5,084 nt of DNA, from the NCBI GenBank assembly GCA_017452215.1, contig JAFTMU010000169.1, positions 1 through 5,084 on the forward strand, given 5' to 3'. The translations under genes were made by a program, and so were the position numbers. The DNA is from Clostridia bacterium (GTDB lineage Bacteria; Bacillota; Clostridia; Oscillospirales; CAG-272). Position 1 is the first letter of the stretch. Every line of letters begins with the position of its first letter. The notes under the pieces are model-generated. The model made no database searches. It was not told where the DNA came from and saw only the letters and a list, made by a program, of their open reading frames with translations. Positions 1 to 3,660 of the stretch are shown here, one piece after another.

Positions 1-16
1 ACTTTTCTCGAAAAGT
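1..16. repeat. A/T-rich palindrome at left edge, downstream of lysK
   Basis: ACTTTTC and GAAAAGT form a 7-bp inverted repeat around a 2-nt centre, 26 nt beyond the lysK stop codon. The bases after it (TTCT) suggest that the palindrome continues beyond the left edge. It could be part of a lysK terminator or a dispersed palindromic repeat; the cut edge prevents a decision. Confidence 0.4.
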
Positions 17-42
17 TTCTCCCCCGTAATCCTATTCCTATC

Positions 43-2091
43 TCAGTGAATCGCTGTTCCTTCGGGAACGGAGTCGTCCACGAAGAGGATCTTGCAGCCG
101 CAGGCGTTGTTGGTGGCGGCGAGGAGCATTCCCTGGGACGCCACGTTGCAGATGCGGTTGGGCTTTAAGTTGGCGATAACGATGATCTTTCTGCCCACCA
201 GCATCTCGGGGGTGTACTCCTCCTTGATGGAGGACATGATGACACGCTCGCCGATACCGTCGAACAGGGTGAGCTTTAAGCAGGAGTGAGATTTGCGCAC
301 GCCCTCTGCTTTGAGCACCTTGCACACACGGAAATCCAGCTTGTCAAAGTCGTCGATGGTGACCTGCTCCTTGACGGGGGAGACAGGGTCGGGCTCACGG
401 ATCTCCTGTACCTCCTCTGCTTCGGGAGCGCACTCCTCGCAGGGGGTCTCGGCGGCAATCTCCGCCTCGGTCTTGGGATAGGAGAAATCCAAGAGACCTA
501 CGTATTTTTCGGGATCGATGGCGTAAAGGAACAGGTAGAGTCTGGGACCTTTTTCCTTGTCGATCAGCAGCTTGTATACGTTGCGGAAGAAGGCGCCTTG
601 CAGTCCTTTGAGCTCCTTGTCGCTCATGTCGGTGCCATACACCTCCTTGGGGATAGCGTAAAGCTCGGTGTTCAATTCGTCCAAAGAGTAGCCGCCCTTG
701 GCAATGAAGGCGTGCAATAGCCGGATCGCCTTTTTCTCCTTGTCGTCCATGGCGTCGTAGATCTCAAAGTTACGGGTGGAGCGCAGGCGGTTGACCTGAT
801 CGGGAGCGCATTGCTCCAGCCAGAATTTTGCACGGTCCAGACGGTCGGCAAACTGTGCCTCGGTGTAGGGCGTGCCGATCTTTGCAAAGACGGTCTCCAG
901 CATGGGCACGTTAAAGTTGACGATAGAGCCAAGCTGAACCAAAAGCCCCATGGGCACGGTTTCAAGCTCCCGTCCCTCGATTTGGCAGTTGTACATGATA
1001 TCCTTGATAGCGTCGGACGCCTTGCCCTCACGGACGTCGGTGAGCATTTTGTCAAACTCGAAATACTGACGCAGGATACCGTCGTCGAAGCAGAAATCAA
1101 ACGCCTTGGTGGGCTCGGTCTTGGAATAGAGCCACAGAATGACCTCGGGCTGATAGAGCTTGAGCAGGGTTTCGGGAGTGAGATTGAGTCCCGAAGAAGA
1201 GGACATCTTACCTGTCATGCCCTTGATGCCGATGAACTCATAGCCTTGGAACAGGGGCGCCTCAAAGTCGAAGATCTTCTTGGAAATGATCTTGGAATTG
1301 CTGTAAGAGCCTGTGGGAGCGGCGTGATCCTTTCCGCCCGGCTCAAAGTCTACGCCCTCGTATCTCCAACGCATGGGCCAGTCGATCTTCCAGCCCAGCT
1401 TGCAATCAAAGTCGGTAAGGAAGTTGAAGTGTCCCTCGTGACCGCAGCGGCAGACGTAATCTGCCTCGGTGCAATCCTCGGAGAGGGAGGTAATGGTGGT
1501 AAAGTCGGTGTGGCACTTGGGGCAGAAGATGCTGACGGGATAGTATTTCTCCTTTTCGGCATCGTGCTCGGCACGGAGCTCCTCCTCGCTCTTGGTGTTG
1601 TCCTTGGTCTTGAAGGAGTCCAAGATCTCGAAGATCTCGGCTCTCTTTTTGAGAGATTCGAGAATGTCCTTAGTGTATTTGCCCGAGCGGTACATTCTTG
1701 CCTGATAACGGCAATCCAGCTCGATGCCGAAGGGCTTCATGGAGTTGACGAACTCCTCCTCAAAGTGCTCGGCGTAGTTGGCGTGGCAGCCCCAGGGGTC
1801 GGGAATGTCCACGTAAGGACAGCCAATGTATTGATCATAGCTGTTGCCTACCACAGCCTGTACGTTGGCAGGGATCTTGCGGCAACGGTCATACTCGTCC
1901 CAGGAGAACAAGAGCTTTGCTTTTTTGCCTGCCTTTTGGAGCGCCTTCACTACCATGAGCGAGGTAGCTACGTCACGGAAGTTACCAATGTGAACAGAGC
2001 CTGAGGGGCTGATCCCCGCTGCGCATACGTATTCTTCCTTGTTCGGATTGCGCTTGATGATCCGCTCTGCGATTTCGTCTGACCAATGCAT
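43..2091 (-). CDS. lysK: Class I lysyl-tRNA synthetase with C-terminal tRNA-binding domain
   Basis: The enzyme joins lysine to tRNA-Lys using ATP, in the cytoplasm. The 682-residue product shows the class I catalytic fold: a HIGH-type motif HIGN at residues 34-37 and a KMSKS-type loop GKMSSSSG at 294-301, in which the second Lys of KMSKS is Ser. Between them is a zinc-finger-like insert (C190/C193 and C214/C216). A helical anticodon-binding region follows to about residue 536, where archaeal-type class I LysRS enzymes usually stop. The protein continues with an acidic, Glu-rich linker (about 541-576) and an OB-fold tRNA-binding domain at 577-682, with DFDKLDFRV, NLKPNR and SQGMLLAA signatures like those of the MetRS C-terminus, Arc1p and EMAPII. 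The ATG at 2091 is chosen because AAGAGAGG lies 11 nt upstream and a strong promoter precedes it. Most Firmicutes use the unrelated class II LysRS, so this is the less usual form. Family assignment is very secure; the added domain is clear from its motifs. Confidence 0.96.
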   Translation of the reverse strand: MHWSDEIAERIIKRNPNKEEYVCAAGISPSGSVHIGNFRDVATSLMVVKALQKAGKKAKLLFSWDEYDRCRKIPANVQAVVGNSYDQYIGCPYVDIPDPWGCHANYAEHFEEEFVNSMKPFGIELDCRYQARMYRSGKYTKDILESLKKRAEIFEILDSFKTKDNTKSEEELRAEHDAEKEKYYPVSIFCPKCHTDFTTITSLSEDCTEADYVCRCGHEGHFNFLTDFDCKLGWKIDWPMRWRYEGVDFEPGGKDHAAPTGSYSNSKIISKKIFDFEAPLFQGYEFIGIKGMTGKMSSSSGLNLTPETLLKLYQPEVILWLYSKTEPTKAFDFCFDDGILRQYFEFDKMLTDVREGKASDAIKDIMYNCQIEGRELETVPMGLLVQLGSIVNFNVPMLETVFAKIGTPYTEAQFADRLDRAKFWLEQCAPDQVNRLRSTRNFEIYDAMDDKEKKAIRLLHAFIAKGGYSLDELNTELYAIPKEVYGTDMSDKELKGLQGAFFRNVYKLLIDKEKGPRLYLFLYAIDPEKYVGLLDFSYPKTEAEIAAETPCEECAPEAEEVQEIREPDPVSPVKEQVTIDDFDKLDFRVCKVLKAEGVRKSHSCLKLTLFDGIGERVIMSSIKEEYTPEMLVGRKIIVIANLKPNRICNVASQGMLLAATNNACGCKILFVDDSVPEGTAIH

Positions 2092-2102
2092 ACGTCAATA
2101 AA

Positions 2103-2110
2103 CCTCTCTT
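2103..2110 (-). promoter_or_regulatory. Ribosome binding site of lysK
   Basis: Reading the minus strand, AAGAGAGG precedes the lysK ATG by 11 nt. The spacing is slightly long and the match to AAGGAGG imperfect, but it is the only purine-rich stretch in the short leader and it supports the start at 2091. Confidence 0.65.
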
Positions 2111-2138
2111 TTTTATACAATGAATTCTATACTTCACC

Positions 2139-2167
2139 ATTTTATCATATCTTTCTCCCGTTGTCAA
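2139..2167 (-). promoter_or_regulatory. Sigma-A-type promoter of lysK
   Basis: On the minus strand there is a perfect -35 TTGACA (2162-2167), a 17-bp spacer and a -10 TAAAAT (2139-2144). Transcription should begin near 2132, giving a leader of about 40 nt. That is too short for a T-box or other riboswitch, so lysK looks constitutively expressed at the level of initiation. The DNA just upstream of the -35 is A/T-rich, which could act as an UP element. Confidence 0.8.
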
Positions 2168-2179
2168 TAAATCAAAAAA

Positions 2180-2214
2180 GTTTTTCCCAAGTTTTTGAAA
2201 AAAGAGGGAAAAAC
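2180..2214. repeat. A/T-rich interrupted palindrome upstream of lysK promoter
   Basis: GTTTTTCCC (2180-2188) and GGGAAAAAC (2206-2214) are perfect 9-bp inverted arms. After three mismatches the core (TTTT with AAAA) can pair again, so the whole 35 bp is nearly symmetric about 2197. It lies 13 bp upstream of the lysK -35. No U-run follows on either strand, so a terminator role is not supported. It could be a protein-binding site or a dispersed repeat. Confidence 0.55.
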
Positions 2215-2286
2215 CTTGCTTTGGAAGATGATATGGAGATGGGAAGAAAAGTTTTCGGGTTTTCAAAGTCTCACTGCACTGTTCCG

Positions 2287-2338
2287 TCCCCCGACCCACC
2301 ACCCCCACCCCCAGCCCCCGCCCACCCCCCGAGGGGAG
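2287..2338. other. C-rich tract, G-quadruplex-prone on minus strand
   Basis: Seven runs of three to six C lie between 2288 and 2330, separated by one to four bases, followed by GAGGGGAGG. On the minus strand these are seven G-runs with short loops, far more than the four needed for an intramolecular G-quadruplex. It sits about 120 bp upstream of the lysK promoter on the strand that would be coding for lysK, so it may affect the DNA rather than a transcript. No gene explains the composition. Confidence 0.6.
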
Positions 2339-2500
2339 GAGTTCAAACACGTTGGAAAGGGGAGAAAAATCGCCGATTCTATTTAGAAAAATGTTCTATG
2401 TGAGATGTTTTTTTGTAGGGGCGGGACAAGGTGCGTTGGATGGTGGGTTTGTGTTTTTTGTAGAAGAAATGTAACATTTGCCTGTGGAAAGCCAACAGTA

Positions 2501-2614
2501 ATTCTTCGTGGATCCCTGCGTCGCCTGCCGCAAGCGGCAGCTCCTTGATTTCTCCTCGCTATTCGCTCGGAAAAATTTCGACTGGCGAGCGTGCGAGCCT
2601 TCTCAGAGATGACA
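2501..2614. repeat. Dispersed-repeat-like element with internal hairpins
   Basis: The stretch begins ATTCTTCGTGGATCCCTGCG and ends CTCAGAGATGACA, resembling the ATTCTTCG...CTCAG-ATGACA intergenic repeats that recur in many clostridial genomes. It contains a perfect 7-bp hairpin, CTGCCGC/GCGGCAG (2525-2531 with 2534-2540), and an imperfect inverted pair around CTCGCTATTCGCTCG and GGCGAGCGTGCGAG. Family membership is from memory of similar sequences, not from a search; copy number cannot be judged from one copy. Confidence 0.5.
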
Positions 2615-2647
2615 TATAGAGTGTTCGTTTTGATTTAATGGCGTAGG

Positions 2648-2704
2648 CAGCCCTCTCCGACACGGCTTGGTGTGGCTTACACCGTCCCCCAAAGGGGGAG
2701 GCTC
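2648..2704. repeat. Short intergenic repeat, CCCTCTCCGACACGG type
   Basis: The segment runs from CAGCCCTCTCCGACACGG to CCCCCAAAGGGGGAGGCTC. Internal stems are GGTGT/ACACC and CCCCC/GGGGG, and the outer CCTC/GAGG bases can also pair. This layout matches a repeat type often seen between genes in clostridial genomes (CTCTCC-ACACGG ... CCCAAAGGG-AGGC). It is probably a non-coding dispersed repeat. Confidence 0.5.
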
Positions 2705-2710
2705 GTATTA

Positions 2711-2785
2711 GTAGGGGCGATTCACGAATCGCCCGTCCCAGGGAGTATGTGATTTTTAAAACGGGCGTTCGTGAACGCCCCCTAC
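2711..2785. repeat. Pair of inverted GTAGGGGCG hairpin repeats (MITE-like)
   Basis: Two related hairpin units face each other. The left unit (2711-2735) starts GTAGGGGCG, with a 9-bp stem GGGCGATTC/GAATCGCCC and an AC centre. The right unit (2761-2785), read on the minus strand, starts GTAGGGGGCG, with an 8-bp stem GGGCGTTC/GAACGCCC. The units differ by a whole missing A:T pair in the stem, so pairing is kept in both. The 25-bp middle is A/T-rich. A lone GTAGGGGCG at 2415-2423 looks like a third, partial copy. The arrangement resembles a tiny non-autonomous mobile element or a REP-type doublet; no gene is inside. Confidence 0.65.
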
Positions 2786-2791
2786 AAGGGT

Positions 2792-2820
2792 GTGGGACAA
2801 CGTACAACACGATATCCCAC
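2792..2820. repeat. Small inverted repeat GTGGGA/TCCCAC
   Basis: GTGGGA (2792-2797) and TCCCAC (2815-2820) are perfect 6-bp inverted arms around a 17-nt loop, directly after the GTAGGGGCG doublet. It may be an outer part of that element or unrelated chance pairing. Confidence 0.3.
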
Positions 2821-2983
2821 AGTCGCCGTACGAACGGACAGCGTAGAGTAGTTACAAATCAAGTTTTATATACCCCACGTTCAAAAGTTCTTGAAGGGAT
2901 GGGTGTGGGTGTCTCAAATGCGTTTCGCATTTGGTCGACACCCCCCTGGTTTTTGCTTTGCGGCTTGACGCCGCAATTTTCGT

Positions 2984-3014
2984 CCGTAATTTGACCGTAT
3001 TTGATCGTACTTGC
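2984..3014 (+). repeat. Three degenerate tandem units of about 10 bp
   Basis: CCGTAATTTGA (2984-2994), CCGTATTTGA (2995-3004) and TCGTACTTGC (3005-3014) follow each other directly. The roughly one-helical-turn period would suit a protein binding the same DNA face, but the copies are few and degenerate. They fill the loop enclosed by the TTTTCGT/ACGAAAA inverted pair. Confidence 0.45.
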
Positions 3015-3036
3015 AAACGAAAAACGCAAAGTCCCG

Positions 3037-3069
3037 GCGCAAAAAATCCTACCATCGGCTTTTTTGCGC
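3037..3069. repeat. Inverted repeat GCGCAAAAAA/TTTTTTGCGC
   Basis: Perfect 10-bp arms (3037-3046 and 3060-3069) surround a 13-nt loop. On the minus strand, the direction of mgsA transcription, it follows the strong hairpin at 3072-3106 and brings a run of six T in its second arm. The two structures together could slow or end mgsA transcription, although the T-run is inside the stem rather than after it. Confidence 0.45.
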
Positions 3070-3071
3070 AA

Positions 3072-3106
3072 GGGGCTGTCTCAAATTTGCAATTTGAGAC
3101 AGCCCC
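3072..3106 (-). terminator. Strong 16-bp hairpin after mgsA; terminator or palindromic repeat
   Basis: A perfect stem of 16 bp (3072-3087 with 3091-3106) closes a TGC loop. It begins 16 nt beyond the mgsA stop codon, the usual place for an intrinsic terminator. The minus strand after it reads TTGCGCAAAAAAGCC, lacking the expected U-run, so it is not a textbook terminator. GGGGCTGTCTC palindromes also occur as dispersed repeats in clostridia, and its left relative at 2907-2943 supports a repeat origin. It may do both jobs. Confidence 0.4.
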
Positions 3107-3122
3107 AAATCCAAATATATTT

Positions 3123-3494
3123 TTACAATCCTGCATGGAGGCGGTCGAGCATGATCTCGGCGCTTTTGACGTTGGTGGCGAGAGGAATGTTCTGGACGTC
3201 ACACAGGCGCAAGAGAGCGGAAACGTCGGGCTCATGGGGCTGTGCGGTGAGGGGATCACGGAGAAAAAGCACCAGATCCAGCTGTCCCTCGGCGATCATG
3301 GAGCCGATCTGCTGATCTCCTCCCAAGGGGCCGCTTTTCATACGGGTGATTTTCAGTCCCGTTTCGCCCATGACAAGTGTTCCTGTGGTCCCTGTGGCAT
3401 AGAGGTCGTGAGGGGCGAGGACGTCACGGTAACGAATGGCGAGGGCGATCATATCGTCCTTCTTTTTATCGTGTGCAATAAGTGCGATCTTCAT
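3123..3494 (-). CDS. mgsA: Methylglyoxal synthase
   Basis: The enzyme converts dihydroxyacetone phosphate to methylglyoxal and phosphate in the cytoplasm, the entry to the methylglyoxal bypass used when phosphate is short or triose phosphates accumulate. The 123-residue product spans the MGS-like fold. Visible family motifs are AHD at residues 7-9, the phosphate-binding GTTGT at 35-39, SGPLGGDQQ at 54-62 with the catalytic Asp at 60 (E. coli Asp71), RDPL at 79-82, and PHEPDV at 86-91 with His87 and Asp90 (E. coli His98 and Asp101), then ATN at 106-108. All expected catalytic residues are present. It ends about 20-25 residues before the E. coli protein does, typical of the shorter Gram-positive forms. 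AAAGGAG sits 6 nt before the ATG. It stands alone with its own promoter, divergent from the membrane protein gene. Confidence 0.96.
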   Translation of the reverse strand: MKIALIAHDKKKDDMIALAIRYRDVLAPHDLYATGTTGTLVMGETGLKITRMKSGPLGGDQQIGSMIAEGQLDLVLFLRDPLTAQPHEPDVSALLRLCDVQNIPLATNVKSAEIMLDRLHAGL

Positions 3495-3500
3495 ATACTT

Positions 3501-3507
3501 CTCCTTT
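3501..3507 (-). promoter_or_regulatory. Ribosome binding site of mgsA
   Basis: On the minus strand AAAGGAG lies 6 nt before the ATG at 3494, a strong match at close spacing that fixes this start. Confidence 0.85.
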
Positions 3508-3534
3508 ATGGGTAAAATGGTTTCCTTTGCTTAT

Positions 3535-3563
3535 ATTATAAATCCAAAGTGATGCAAAGTCAA
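3535..3563 (-). promoter_or_regulatory. Sigma-A-type promoter of mgsA
   Basis: The minus strand shows -35 TTGACT (3558-3563), a 17-bp spacer and a perfect -10 TATAAT (3535-3540). The predicted start is near 3528, giving a leader of about 34 nt. Its -35 is 40 bp from the -35 of the divergent promoter. Confidence 0.8.
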
Positions 3564-3603
3564 GGGTGTGTTGGCTTTTTTCATTTGTGGGGGTGTTTTT
3601 CCC
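3564..3603. other. Divergent inter-promoter region with GGGTGT direct repeat
   Basis: Between the two back-to-back -35 boxes, GGGTGT occurs twice in the same orientation (3564-3569 and 3591-3596), 27 bp apart. A shared regulator could bind here, but two 6-bp copies may also be chance. Confidence 0.25.
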
Positions 3604-3632
3604 TTGCATTTTTATGGGAAGTATGATATACT
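3604..3632 (+). promoter_or_regulatory. Promoter of the DUF1576-like gene
   Basis: TTGCAT (3604-3609), a 17-bp spacer and TATACT (3627-3632). A TG one base before the -10 (3624-3625) makes it an extended -10 promoter. The transcript would start near 3639, about 22 nt before the ATG. Confidence 0.7.
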
Positions 3633-3646
3633 GAATTTGAAAAAAC

Positions 3647-3653
3647 AAAGGAG
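3647..3653 (+). promoter_or_regulatory. Ribosome binding site of the DUF1576-like gene
   Basis: AAAGGAG ends 7 nt before the ATG at 3661, a strong site that decides this start over the next internal Met at residue 41. Confidence 0.85.
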
Positions 3654-3660
3654 AGAGAGC

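Larger units (their letters stand above)
2907..3106. repeat. 200-bp structured segment bounded by related hairpins
   Basis: Both ends carry hairpins containing TGTCTCAAAT. The left hairpin (2907-2943) has arms GGGTGTC/GACACCC and AAATGCG/CGCATTT around TTT. The right one (3072-3106) is a perfect 16-bp stem. Read inward, the left end begins GGGTGTCTCAAAT and the right end, on the minus strand, begins GGGGCTGTCTCAAAT, so the ends act as short terminal inverted repeats. Inside are TTGCGGC/GCCGCAA (2958-2976), CTTTGCG with CGCAAAG (2956-2962 with 3025-3031), TTTTCGT with ACGAAAA (2977-2983 with 3017-3023), three degenerate CCGTATTTGA units (2984-3014), and GCGCAAAAAA with TTTTTTGCGC (3037-3046 with 3060-3069). 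No coding gene fits. It could be a small non-autonomous mobile element, a structured RNA, or adjacent independent repeats. No clear target-site duplication is seen. Confidence 0.45.
2092..3122. other. Long non-coding spacer between lysK and mgsA
   Basis: About 1 kb with no reading frame that has both a credible ribosome binding site and a protein-like sequence. The part near lysK holds its promoter, an A/T-rich palindrome and a C-rich tract. From 2340 to 2500 I see little beyond T-runs and one partial repeat (GTAGGGGCG at 2415-2423). From 2501 to 3106 it is almost continuously made of short inverted repeats and repeat-like elements, listed separately. The open frames that cross it translate the palindromes and are treated as chance. 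Confidence 0.75.

Noticed and set aside
811..2004. A 397-codon plus-strand open frame antisense to lysK
   Set aside because: It lies wholly within the certain lysK gene, its translation resembles no family, and no ribosome binding site or promoter supports it. Codon bias of lysK makes long antisense frames likely.
2092..2138. Possible T-box or lysine riboswitch before lysK
   Set aside because: The promoter at 2139-2167 leaves only about 40 nt of leader, with no specifier stem or antiterminator.
1982..2403. Open frames on both strands (122 and 105 codons) across the lysK start and the C-rich tract
   Set aside because: They overlap the lysK promoter and start, and their Gly- or Pro-rich parts simply translate the G/C tract.
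2559..2810. An 83-codon minus-strand frame
   Set aside because: It is made entirely of translated repeat elements (2501-2785), has no protein-like domain, and would need the hairpins to be coding.
2501..3106. CRISPR array
   Set aside because: The repeats are palindromic, of different families and unevenly spaced, with no regular repeat-spacer pattern and no cas genes.
2501..3106. tRNA or other standard RNA gene in the spacer
   Set aside because: No cloverleaf with a TTCGA-type T-arm and CCA end, and no recognisable tmRNA, 6S or SRP RNA sequence was seen on either strand.
2852..3515. Frames of 135 codons (minus) and 194 codons (plus) overlapping mgsA
   Set aside because: They share sequence with the well-supported mgsA in another frame or on the other strand and run through the palindromes of the spacer.
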